DNA from: Viola odorata
Taxonomy: Eukaryota; Streptophyta; Magnoliopsida; Malpighiales; Violaceae
Length of the DNA: 64,000 bases
Direction: 5' to 3'
Assembly: GCA_963691705.1 (NCBI GenBank)
Contig: OY829539.1
Coordinates: 15,426,186 to 15,490,185 of the forward strand
Below the pieces are notes generated by a model. It was not told where the DNA came from, searched no databases, and worked only from the letters and a program-made list of their open reading frames with translations. How positions within the stretch are numbered: the stretch's first letter is position 1; the number at the start of each line of letters is the position of its first letter. The position numbers and the translations under genes were made by a program. Positions 46,920 to 57,472 of this stretch are shown piece after piece.

Positions 46920-47678
46920 CTAAAATTGACTTGGTTCTCCCACAAAATGTTTTAATATAGTGTATGCTAATACATTAGTGGCGTCCTCTTTGGATTCATC
47001 ATTTTCTGTTTTTACCGCATTTATTATTTCTATTTTTTCTTCTAGAGTGAGATAGTTATCCCACCAACTTTTAAGTTGTCCTGTAAATCCTGAAATAATT
47101 ATTTGGGCTACATATTTATCTGAATTTCCTCTTGTTTTATATGCGGTAGCTGCCATCATCATATTTTCTAACATGGTTATTATATTATGCTCACTTTGTC
47201 CATCTAAATTCCATTCTAAAATACTTTGACCATCGTAATTATATTGAGTTCTAGTATTTATATCTTCTGATTGTACATCAGGAAAGGTTGGTCCAGGATA
47301 AAAGTGTTTTATTCTAGGTTTTTGGTAATTTTTTGTTCTTAATTTATTAATTTCTAATTCCTGGAATTGCTCTGAGATGTCTTTTATTTCTTTTTCTTCA
47401 ATTTCTTCTGTTAATACTGAAATTTGATTTTTAGATCTTATATTTATTTTATCTAATTTTTTATTTATTATATCTAAATATTCATCTTCTTTTTTAAATT
47501 TAAAATTCATTATTTCAGAATTAGTCATTTCAATTGGTTTGAATAAAGGTTGAGTAAGAATGTTCATTTTTTCCTGTTTCTTACTAGTTTCTGCTCCTAC
47601 TGTAGTACTTTTAAATTGAATAGGTGGAGGAAGATTTGCTTCTACAGTAGTTATTTGTGTTGCTAAAGTATTTAGCAT
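46920..47678 (-). pseudogene. Caulimovirid capsid region
   Basis: 252 open codons in the polyprotein frame. Contains a Lys/Glu coiled coil and, near residues 165-215, the capsid core (LEWNLDGQSEHNIITMLENM, FTGQLKSWWDNYLT). Stops at 46920-46922 and 46800-46802 follow. Confidence 0.75.
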
Positions 47679-47924
47679 GAGGTTTGTATAATTATTTTGA
47701 TTTTGAATGTTTTTAATATCTTTTAGATTTATATCTCTGGTTTCTTCAGTAATGTGTTTAAATGGCGAAGCTGCAATGATGTTATTATGATGTGTTATAT
47801 GTACTTCTTCTAATGGAGGATATACAGATTCTACTTTTGTATCTAAGGCAGTTTGCCATATCTGTTTTGCAGATTTTATTACGTTGATGTTTTTTATATC
47901 GTGTAAATCTGATTGTTTTTGAAA

Positions 47925-48471
47925 CTAGGTAAAAAATGGAATATGAATTTGTAATTCTTCTAAATCTTTATAAAATCTTTCCTGAATATAATCTTTTTCT
48001 TCTTTACTAAAGATTTTAAAAAATTGTGTTCTTAGTCCAATTTTTGAAGGATCATAAATTTCTTTTCTTAATCTTTCTTTATCTATTTTATAATTATCAG
48101 TCTTAATCATATTTATTTGATTTAAATATTTCATATCGCTATGCGTAGGAGATGGTGATCTTATAATTTCTTGTTCACAATTTTGATCTATATTTTGATA
48201 ATATGGTCGTGGAATAGTTTTGTTAAAATCAACACCTCTTAATATTGATCCTGATAAAGATCTAGATAAAATTGGTCTTTCGATATTACTTACTGATCTT
48301 CTAAAACTAGTTGTGTTTAAGGGTTCAAGATGTGATTCAAATATTAATCTTATATTTCCATATTCATCTTCTTCTGTTTTTACTGGTTGTGTCCGTGGTA
48401 TTATGGCTTGTGATTCGTTTGCTTTAGATAAAATCCATTCATTAGGTAAAGTAACTTGGAACCAAATCTGG
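47925..48471 (-). pseudogene. Caulimovirid movement-protein-like C-terminal part
   Basis: Open from the viral edge at 48471 to a stop at 47925-47927, in the same frame as the capsid and polymerase blocks. It starts mid-protein, because the insert is opened in this gene. Features: FQIWFQVTLPNEWILSK, a Ser-rich RSLSGSILRGVDFNKTIP, and a helical end. Identity rests on its place ahead of the capsid region. Confidence 0.55.
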
Positions 48472-48559
48472 AATTCTGATCCAGATTATGATCCAGATAT
48501 GATAGCAGAATTATATCCAGATTTGAAATAAATGTCTCTCCAGAGATTAAAAAAAAAAA
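48472..48559 (+). repeat. 88-bp inverted viral duplicate at right edge
   Basis: Reverse complement of 42515-42602, so the 3' end of the second viral ORF is joined head-on to the movement-protein region. Confidence 0.85.
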
Positions 48560-48794
48560 TGCTCATTTTTTTTGTTTTTTTGTTTTACATGCATTACTAG
48601 GAAGGATTTCTGAGGATTTGAAGTTCGAGGTCTAGAAGTGCAGAAGACATTATTAATTAGTAATATTATTTCTTGCTTCCGAGATTACACCTTTTTGGTT
48701 GGGACCACCACCGGGACCACCCTTCCTGTGGGCTGACCAATGGATTTACTAGCTGACCAAGCACCCAAATTGGCTTCTTCTCTGATGTAAGAAA
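48560..48794. other. Orphan 235-bp filler between virus and Tat copy 2
   Basis: No similarity that I can see to the virus, the Tat element or other parts of the window. Starts with T-runs and has gggaccaccaccgggaccac near 48703. No gene. Confidence 0.5.
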
Positions 48795-51660
48795 TAACCC
48801 TGGGAAGAAGAGAAAACGCCTATTGCAAATTTCACAAAGCTAAAGGGCATTCTACCGAGGCATGTAGAGAACTCAAATCGGCAATAGAGCACCTGGTGGA
48901 GGAAGGCTATCTGGGAGAATTCGCTGTGAAAATACGGGAGGAAGCCAAGAGTAACCCAACAAGCAGAGTAGCAGATGGCAGAGCGACACCTTCTCGCCCC
49001 CCAGGCCACGACCCTGGACCTGCGGGAGGAGGCCGGGAAATGCTCACGATTGATGACGAGGACGTCCCTATCATTAACATCATCGCTGGAGGCACACCTT
49101 ACCTGGATGAGTCCGCACAGCTGACACCCGCACCAGGGGATTAGCGGAAGCGGGCAGGCATATCAATAAAGAGTGAAGTGATAAGTGCCTTGGATCGTAT
49201 GATATTATCCTTTTCTGAAGAAGACGAGAAGGGCGTGGTATATCCACACAATGATGCGTTAGTCGTTACACCCATTATCGCTAGCCATGGAGTTAGAAGA
49301 ACTCTGGTTGACAACGGAAGCGCCGTAAACTTGTTCTCACTGGAAGCTTACAATATCCTGAAGCGTCCAGATAACGAGCTTACACCCTGTAAAAAACCCA
49401 TTATTGGGGTAGACGGAGTCCCTATCCCAGTGAGTGGAGTAACTACCTTACCGGTATATTTCAAGGAAGATACCTCCAAACGGTCAGAGGAGCTTTTATT
49501 CTTAGTGGTGGATCTAAATGTGCCTTATAACGCCATATTGGGGCGGCCATTCCTCAACCATTTCAGAGCGGCGATATCTCAAAAATATCTGAGGCTGAAA
49601 TATCCTTCTTGGGAGGGTGTGGTCTCGATCCGAGGTAATCAGAAGTTAGCGGCTGAATGCTACCTGCTCATGACTCAGAAGAGCTGCGATAGGTACGTGT
49701 GCGTGACAGTGGACCCGTATGAACAGAAAGAAGAGAAACGCACTCAACCCATGGACAAAATGACTCACATTCCGGTTAACAGAATAGATGGGGCCGTATT
49801 TCTGGTCAGCGATAACCTCAGCCCAGAGGAAAACTTTCAGTTAGCCCAACTGTTAAATAAATGCAAAGGAGAGTTTGCATGGAAACCCTCCAACATGCCT
49901 GGTATCTCGCGGGAGGTGGCGGAACATCGACTCAATGTCAACCCTGATGCAAAACCGGTCCAGCCGAAACGACATATTTTCTCGACCGAAAAAGCAATGG
50001 CTGTCGAAAAGGAAGTCGCAAAACTTCTTGACGCTGGCTTTATTCGAGAAGTGCAGTATCCCACCTGGTTGGCTAACCCTATCCTAGTTCCCAAGCCCAG
50101 CGGGGAGTGGCGCATGTGCATTGACTTCACAGATTTGAATGACGTTTGCCCTAAAGATTGTTACCCACTTCCCCGAATTGATCAGCTAGTTGATTAAGCT
50201 GCCAGGTACGCATACTTGAGCTCGTTAGATGCCAACTCGGGGTACCACCAAATCCCCATGGCCAAGAAGGATGAAGAGAAAACTGCTTTTATCACTCCCA
50301 AGGCCACTTATTGCTACACGGCGATGCCTTTTGGGTTGAAAAATGCTGGAGCCACCTTCCAGCGAATGGCGAATTAAGTCTTTGAGAAGCAGATCGGGCG
50401 AAACGTAGAGGCATATGTCGATGACATACTGATCAAAAGCCGAAGCTTCAAAGATCACTTGTCTGATCTGGCAGAAGTCTTCGAAGTGATGAAGCAATAT
50501 CAAATGAAGTTGAACCCTAGAAAGTGCATGTTTGCCTTTCAAACGGGCAAATTCTTAGGTTACGTGGTCAGTCAAAAGGGTATTCAGACAAATCCGTCAA
50601 AAATCAAAGCCATCCAAGACATGATATCCCCTCGAACTGTAAAAGAGATCCAGAAGCTAACGGGGCATTGGGACGGTTTATCTCTGCCTTCCTTTTTTCA
50701 AGGTTATACGCAATAAAGCCATTTTCGGATGGACGGCAAAATGCGAAGAAGCATTCGCAAGCCTGAAGGCTTACCTGTCGTCTGACTTAGTATTGACAAG
50801 GCCAGAGCCTGGCGATATCCTGTACTTATACCTTGGGGTTACTGACGAAGTGGTTAGCGCGGTCCTCGTGCGAGATGACGATCACACACACTGCCCTGTA
50901 TACTTTGTGAGTCACATCTTGAAGGATGCCGAGCTGAGATACGCCCGTATTGAGAAAATAGCGTTCGCATTAGTGCAAGCCACGCGGAAAATGGATCGAT
51001 ATTTTCAAGCTCACACCGTCATTGTGCTTACGGATCAACCTTTAAAGAGGATATTCCAAAAGCCTGAATCCTCGGGGAGAATGCTGATTTGGGCTATCGA
51101 GCTTGAACAATATGGCTTGCACTATCGATCCCGACCGTCTGTGAAGGCTCAAATTCTAGCAGATTTTATCGCGGAATGCACCTTCACGTCGGATCCAATG
51201 ACAGAGTTGACTGAAAAAGAAAAAGAAGAGTTGGATCTCCCTTTCCCTGAAACTTACACCGACCTGTGAGTCATACACGTGGATGGTGCCAAAAATCAAG
51301 AGCTTGCCGGGGCTGGAATCTTCATGAGTGGGCCTTACGGCATCCATGTGCGATATGCCATCCGAATCCTGTAGCCGTTCTCCAATAATGCCGCAGAATA
51401 CAAAGCGCTATTAGCCGAGCTCAGGATAGGAAAGAGCATTTCCATCAAGGGAATACATGACTCTGGGAGGTTGGGAGACTTGCGGCTGAAAGTCTGCGGA
51501 GACTCCAAGCTGATAATAGACCAAGTGCTGGGACACTATCAAGCTAGAGAGCCCATCATGGTGCAATACCTTGCTAAAGTGAAACGCGAGTTGATAGAAA
51601 TAAAGAAATGTGGCATACAGGTTAGCTTCGAGCATATTTCTCGAGAGGATAACGCCTAGG
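48795..51660 (+). pseudogene. Tat-type protease, RT, RNase H and second RNase H (copy 2)
   Basis: 48896-50197: knuckle tail, protease (LVDNGSAVNLFSLEAYN) and the first half of RT, open across both in this copy until a taa near 50195. 50220-50716: remainder of RT with AYVDDILIKS. 50793-51269: RNase H. 51280-51660: archaeal-type RNase H (NNAAEYKALLAEL, VCGDSKLIIDQVLGH). It lacks gag and begins abruptly after the orphan filler. It is the same gene region as 37575-40573. Confidence 0.88.
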
Positions 51661-52400
51661 CGGATAACCTCGCCAAACTCGCAGCAAACCTAGAAGCGTC
51701 CATACCGAAAGGGGTGTACTACCGGGAGCTACCCGTACCTTCCTTTATGGAAGAACAGGCGACGCTCTGCATGGAAGAAAGTGAAAATGACTAGAGAATT
51801 CCCGTCATAAAATACTTGAGATATGACGAGCTGTCAGCGGATAACGCTGAGAAGAAGAAAGTACTAAAGCAAACGGCACGGTGTACATACTTTAACGGGG
51901 AACTGATGCGGAGATGTTTCTCTCATCCGGCTTCCAGATGCATAACAGAACAAGAGGGCCTTCATACCCTCCGCGAAATCCACGAAGGAATTTGTGGCAT
52001 GCATGCATCCGGCGAAACCCTAGCTGCGCAGGTCTTTCGATCGGGGTTCTACTGGCCTACTATCCGGAAAGACTTCCATGATTACGGGCAAACTTGCCCA
52101 AAGTGTCAGGAATTCTCTAAGATTCCTCGACAACCCGCCTCCCAAATTTATGACATCATCGCTCCTTGCCCCTTCACGAAATGGGGAATTGACATCCTTG
52201 GACCATTTCTAAAGGCAAGGTCAAAGTTAAAGTTTGTGGTTGTGGCAGTGGACTACTTTACCAAATGGGCGGAAGCTGAGGCGGTAGCCAACATCACGAC
52301 AGAGAAAATATGGCGTTTCTTCAAACACCAAGTTATCATGCGTTTCGGAGTTCCCCGCGTGCTAGCCATCGATAACGGAACATAATTCACCAGCCAATTT
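48795..52400 (+). repeat. Direct duplication of Tat pol, copy 2
   Basis: Matches 37575-41190 throughout. Private stops in this copy: tag 49142, taa near 50195 and 50375, tga near 51268, tag near 51372 and 51656. Two small deletions lie near 50665 and 50685. Confidence 0.9.
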
Positions 52401-53027
52401 TTTATAGACCAATGCGAGGAGTTTGGAATCGAGCAAAGATTCTCTTTCGTGGCTCATCCGCAGACCAATGGTCAGGCTGAGGCGACAAACCGAGCCATCC
52501 TTAACGGTGTTAAGAAGAACCTAGAGGGATCTAAAAAGAAGTGGGCAGATGAACTACCGTATGTGATGTGGGCATACCGCATGACCACAAAAACCAACAC
52601 AGGAGAGACACCATTCGCACTGGCTTTCGGCACTAAGGCCGTTACGCCCGTGGAGATTGGTACCATGAGCCTACCAGTGGCTTACTTCAGAGAAGAGCTA
52701 AATGAGGAAAGGCTACGTGCGAATCTTGACACACTGCCCGAATTGCAAGAGGAAGCTCTTCTAAAAATGACGCACTACAAATAAAAAATAGAGCGTTATC
52801 ATAATAGGCGTGTCAAAGAATGACTTCTAAAAGAAGGTGACCTGGTACTCAGGGATCAGCGAGCGACTGGTCAACGCCGGGCGAAGCTCAGTCCTAACTG
52901 GGAAGGGTCATACTGCGTTACCCGTATTGTCGAGAGAGGAGCGTACCATCTGGAGACACTCGACGGTACCCCCTTACCTAACTCCTGGAACATCGCTCGT
53001 TTGAAATTATATCATGCTAGATCTTGA
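51816..53027 (+). pseudogene. Tat-type integrase (copy 2, full-length domain set)
   Basis: 51816-52385: zinc-binding domain (HTLREIHEGICGMHASG, CPKCQEF) and core (KWGIDILGPFLKA, VDYFTKWAEAEAVAN, VPRVLAIDNGT), then taa. 52449-52784: core C-terminal half (HPQTNGQAEATNRAILNGVK, LPYVMWAYRMTTKTNTGETP). After a stop, the C-terminal domain (EGDLVLRDQRATGQRRAKLS, YHLETLDGTPLPNSWNIARL) ends at tga 53025-53027. D, D, E residues lie in DILG, IDNGT and QAEATN. Broken only by stops. Confidence 0.88.
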
Positions 53028-53158
53028 TTTATCTCTGCACTTTTTACTAACGCTAGCCCTAACCCCTGCTAACGCTCGAGTAATGAGCTCTTTTGTGTTT
53101 TGTGGCTACGTGTGTGGGTGCAGATGATGAAAGAAAAATGAGAAAGAGGTTGCTGGGA

Positions 53159-53900
53159 GTGAAAAGTCCTATCCTTGTGATGGCCTGTCCTGATCCGACG
53201 GCTCACTAAGTGAGGGTATGCCCTAGCACACCTAATATTTAGCGTCAGGAGTGAAAAGTCCTATCCTTGTGACGGTCTGTCCTGATCCGACGACTCACTA
53301 AGTGAGGGCACGCCCTAGCACACCTAATATTTAGCGTCAGGAGTGAAAAGTCCTATCCTTGTGACGGCCTGCCCTGATCCGACGGCTCACTAAGTGAGGG
53401 CACGCCCTGGCGCACCTAATATTTAGCGTTGGGAGTGAAAAGTCATATCCTTGTGGTAGCCACGTGTGGGCCATAAGATGAGGCACGCCCCGACACCCCC
53501 GGGAGTGAAAAGTCCTTGCCTTGTGACGGTCGATCCTGATCAGACGACTCACTAAGACGAGGCACGCCCCGGTATCCCTAGAGGTGAAAGCCTGATCCTT
53601 ATCCCAACCGTTCTCGTGGAGACGGCTCGTTAAGGAAAGGCATACCTCAAGGAGATAGTAACTCAATCTTAGAAGTGAAAATCCTATCCTTGGGGTCGGG
53701 CTGATGTAGACGGCTCGCCAAGGGAAGGCACGATTCCAGGATGAGAGGGTAACGCCGAAAGTGAAAAATCCTAACCTTGTGATGGCCTGTCCTGATCAGA
53801 CGGCTCACTAGGAAGAGGCAATTTCCGGTCGATCGTGGAAATGTGAAAAATCACGAAATCCCAGCGAGTAACCAGATGCAGAATCCCTAGCGAAGTGAGC
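53159..53900. repeat. 92-bp tandem repeat array in Tat 3' region
   Basis: Four close units start at 53159, 53251, 53343 and 53435 (gtgaaaagtcctatccttgt ... cctaatatttagcgtcagga). Shorter degenerate units continue to about 53900. A minus-strand frame across it is repeat-encoded. Confidence 0.85.
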
Positions 53901-54430
53901 TGGTTGAGAAAGCGATAACAAGCGACACCTGTACCCTAGAATGGTGGCGGATCGGCTCCTACGGGAAACTCGTGTCTGTTATCGCTTATTTATTACTAAT
54001 AGATATTAATTGAGAGTGTGCAGGATATCTCTGACTCCGAGAGATCGCGACACTCGAGGTGATAAAAGAGTTGTATGACTCGTTGGCAAAGTAGACGTGA
54101 ACCACGCTGATGTTGACTCGATTTAAGGAATAGGGCCTCGTTATCTCTTTTGATCAAGGAAAGAAGAATGGTTCTTTCAGGAATGTCCTCCCTGACGGGG
54201 CCAAACAGTGGTTAAGTCGAACATGACAAAGCCCGATCAGGGCGATAAGGGCGCGAAGGCCACGCTACAAAAATTCAAAGAAAAAGAAATACAAAAAAGG
54301 AAAATGGCACCAACAAAAGCTGATATCATAGAAGTGTCATTGTTCAAATACCCACGAAGGGACACAAAAATATACAAAGACGAACAAAAAAGGATAACGC
54401 TCAATTCTCACAAAAAGAAGGGGGCGACAA
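53901..54430. other. Tat 3' region between tandem array and antisense genes
   Basis: No convincing gene. A 101-codon plus-strand frame (54208-54513) is Lys-rich, overlaps the antisense ORF and has no recognisable motif. Confidence 0.5.
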
Positions 54431-54438
54431 TACCCTGC

Positions 54439-56888
54439 CTACTGCTGGTCTTTGGAAATCCCTTGCTCTGGGTAGCCATTCAATCTGGCCAAGCGGAAGC
54501 CCTCGTCGTTTAGATCCGAAGAATTCTTCAAAAAGGGGTTAGAAACAGCGTCACCATCGTAAAATTCTTCCCCGTGAATCTCCACAAAGCAGTCAGCCAT
54601 GATAGAAGCAGTCTTTTCAACGTACCAGCGACACTTGATTGTTGTTTCCGCCTCAAGCGCTATTTTCCCTTCTACCAAGGCTGTTTTCTCTCCTACCCAA
54701 GCTGTTTTCTCCCCCTCAAAAGCGATAATCTTTGACTGTTCAACCGCCAGAGCAGCGTTAGAAGTGGCTAACTGTTCCTTTGCTTCCCTTGCCTCCTCTC
54801 TGGCTGCCTCCAACGCCGTCATATATCTGTCTCGCTCATCCAACAGCCGCTATTTTTCCTCTTGCTCTTGCGAAAGCTTGGCTGCGGAAGCGGTAAGGTC
54901 AGCCGCCTTTTGCGACATGCGCTCAGTGTAGTGATGAAATTGGAGGAACCTAGTGAAAAGTTTGGAGTGCAGCAAGTCGGCTTGCTCTTTGTCTCCCACA
55001 GTAGCAAAGGTGCTTCGTTCTTCAGGAGACGTTAGCATGTGTGCAGCCAAGAACGAAGCAGTAACGGCCGAGTTATCGCCCCTCATGGCCACAATCCCCG
55101 AACTACGAAGCGTAGCTATATCCACTTGATGAGTGATGGGCCCAGTGGCGTTATATGAGCTTACATCGGCCATAAGATTGGACACTACCGTCCCCTCCCC
55201 GAAGCGCTTAATCATAGAAGCATTGGAAGGAACAAAGACCACGGCGGTAGGAGAAGGAGGCTGGTTGGAAGTAGAACCTCCCTGGGGCCCGACTGTCTCA
55301 TGAGGCTGGTTGGAAGCGGAACCTCCCTAGGGCACGAATGATCCTTGGGGCTAATAGGAGGAGAAACCCGACAACTCATCAGTATAGACCACGTTGGAGG
55401 AATAGTGAGGCATTTCCGAGCCAAATGAAGACGGAGAAGTCTCAAAAGCCCCAGGCATGGCTGTGTTCTCAAAAATGCTACCGGTCTGGCCCGGGGGAGG
55501 TGCTAAAGAGTCAAGGGCGATTTGAGGCCCCTCCCTGACATCAGCTTGGCTTGAGGACCGGCTCGTACGTGCTCCGGTGGACCTCTGTCTCTTCCTTGGT
55601 TGAGTCAGAATACACCTCAAGTCCATATTACCTCGCGACAGTGAGGGAGTAGAGGCACGAGAAGTAACCTACGAAGAAAAACAATGAAAAACAAAAGAAA
55701 AGGCAGAAAGGCATTGAAAAAACAGCGCAAGAAGTATCGGGAAGTAGTAGCTATTACCATCTCAGCGGCAGGTGCTTCCGAAGAGCCGGCCACGTCCGAA
55801 GAAGGCAGAATTAGTGGCTGGAGGGTGGCAATGCTCCTTGTCTTCCTCTTCTTCTTTCCTTTCGCGGAAGCCCTACGAACAACTGACTAAGGAGGAGGAG
55901 CAGCGATTGATATGTCAGGAATGCCAACCGAAATGGTGTCGATTTCCTCGTCAACTGAGGCTGAAGATGTTTGGGGAGGAATCGAAGCGGTAACAGAAGG
56001 AGTAGCTGAAGTGGTGGCGATATTAACAGCCGCGACCGCTTCTCTATCTCGAAGCCTCTTTAGGCGCCTCCTAACGCTCTCGGGAATGTACTTCGGATCA
56101 GTTGCTGCAAAACCACAAGACAACGTCAGCGTTAGTACTAATACTAAAAGTCAAAGATTGACGCGATACTCACGTCTAACGCAGGCTCTGATATCGGTCC
56201 CGCAAGCCAGAAGGCGGGAGTGAACGCTGATTTCTAGACTAAGCAACTTATCAAACCAGCCCTGTTCCGTCTCGTCAAGAGCCACGCGGCACCAAGCCCT
56301 GTCCTTGACGCCCTGGTTGAAACCAGACTGCCACCATGGCTCCGGAAGCTCAGCAGTCTCAACCACAAAAAAATGCTCTTTCCATTTATCAATGGAAGAC
56401 TCCAAATGAAGGAGTTTCCAGGTGAAGTTCTGGAGTGAATCATCATCATAACGGGGTGATATCGCTATCACACCCCGACGGTTATACATCTTGAACAAAG
56501 ACTTCAGTAATGCAAGGGAAGGAGATGTAATTCCTTTGTACTTGCAGAGTTCTAAAAATGCATAAATGCCACAGTAGGCATTTGGGGCCAGTTGAACAGG
56601 GTTCAGATCCAGAGAAGTAAGCAACTCTTGGATAAACGGGTCAACCGGAAACTGGAAACCATAACGGAACATCTGGGCATACAGGATTCTGCGATTGCCG
56701 GTCAGAACGCTATTCAGGCGTAAAGACTCAGGAGCGACAGAAGCCTTAAAACCCTCAGGGAGGGTGGCACCGTGATCGGACAGATGTTTATCAAGAATGG
56801 CAGAAGAAGTAATAGTACTAGCTATGGTCTCTATTTTTTCTTCATCAATTGATTTAGACCCAGAAGCACGAGTTTTTCTTTTTGTCAT
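54439..56888 (-). pseudogene. Antisense ORF A1 of Tat element (PF04195-like), intron-containing
   Basis: Begins atg 56888. Exon 1 (to 56174) has the domain LYAQMFRYGFQFPVDPFIQE, LNPVQLAPNAYCGIYAFLEL and a conserved Trp-rich end (KWKEHFFVV, PEPWW). This pattern fits the Pfam 'putative gypsy type transposon' family (PF04195). A 69-base intron (gtgagt ... ttgcag, 56173-56105) is followed by a basic segment (KYIPESVRRRLKRLRDREAV) and a Ser/Pro/Thr-rich disordered middle. The C-terminal Ala/Glu/Lys coiled coil (54850-54600) ends at 54439. In-frame stops near 55887, 55352, 55328 and 54850 suggest decay or further introns. Function is unknown; such antisense ORFs are known between pol and the 3' LTR in Tat elements. 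Confidence 0.7.
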
Positions 56889-57060
56889 GGTGGAAAAAGA
56901 AAAGAAAAAGATGAAGGAGATAGCAAGGGAAATGAAGAAGTACCTTTTTTAGAAGAAAATCGAAGTACCCAAGAGATGAAAACCAGAAACGCAAGATGAT
57001 TGTGAAGAAGATGCAGAGAAATGAATTATCGAAAGTGGAAAAAAGAAATAAAGTGATGGG

Positions 57061-57068
57061 TTTTATAA
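57061..57068 (-). promoter_or_regulatory. TATA box upstream of antisense ORF A1
   Basis: Minus-strand ttataaaa within gggttataaaaccc, about 175 bases before the start codon at 56888. Confidence 0.5.
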
Positions 57069-57472
57069 CCCTAAGAGGCTAAAAGAAATGACTATTGGAA
57101 CAGTCGCGACGCGCATGACAGGCATGAGCAATGAGTATAACCCTAGAAAGGAGAGAAGACGCTTGGATCCTATCAAATCACGCTAGCTCTAGTGTCCTGA
57201 TGAGCAGACACGTGTCTCTGAACCATCATGATCCTTCACTCATATTAATGAGGGGATTCTGAGCATTAAATGCTCCAAAAAAGCAGAATTACTTTATCAA
57301 AAAGAGGTCAAGCGTGATGACGTAATCAACAAAGATAATGCCAAGAAGAAAATTAATAGTTATCCAGAGTGGAATGACAGTCGTTATTATGCAAGCGTTA
57401 TCAATTATTACAAGCCAAATGAAACCAATGTTGAAAAAAAAAAACACACTCTCAAACGCTGCCTTGTTCCCA

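Larger units (their letters stand above)
41189..48559 (-). mobile_element. Endogenous caulimovirid (pararetrovirus), near full length, circularly permuted
   Basis: A minus-strand viral genome of about 7.4 kb. Reading from 48471 downwards: part of a movement-protein-like region, capsid region, zinc knuckle, protease, RT, RNase H (one frame, 48471-43827), a second ORF (43803-42543), an (AT)n tract, promoter with nearby poly(A) signal, and a small ORF (41982-41584). The arrangement resembles petuvirus/florendovirus-type endogenous viruses; exact genus is not certain. The opening point lies in the movement-protein region. Both outer edges carry inverted duplications of internal viral sequence. 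Stops in every long frame show it is a fossil. Confidence 0.85.

Noticed and set aside
48740..48794. Sequence ctctgatgtaagaaat resembling a viral as-1-type promoter element
   Set aside because: It is too short and lacks a TATA box at the right distance; I left it as filler.
54599..54931. 110-codon plus-strand ORF
   Set aside because: It is complementary to the coiled coil of antisense ORF A1; coiled-coil codon use leaves the opposite strand open.
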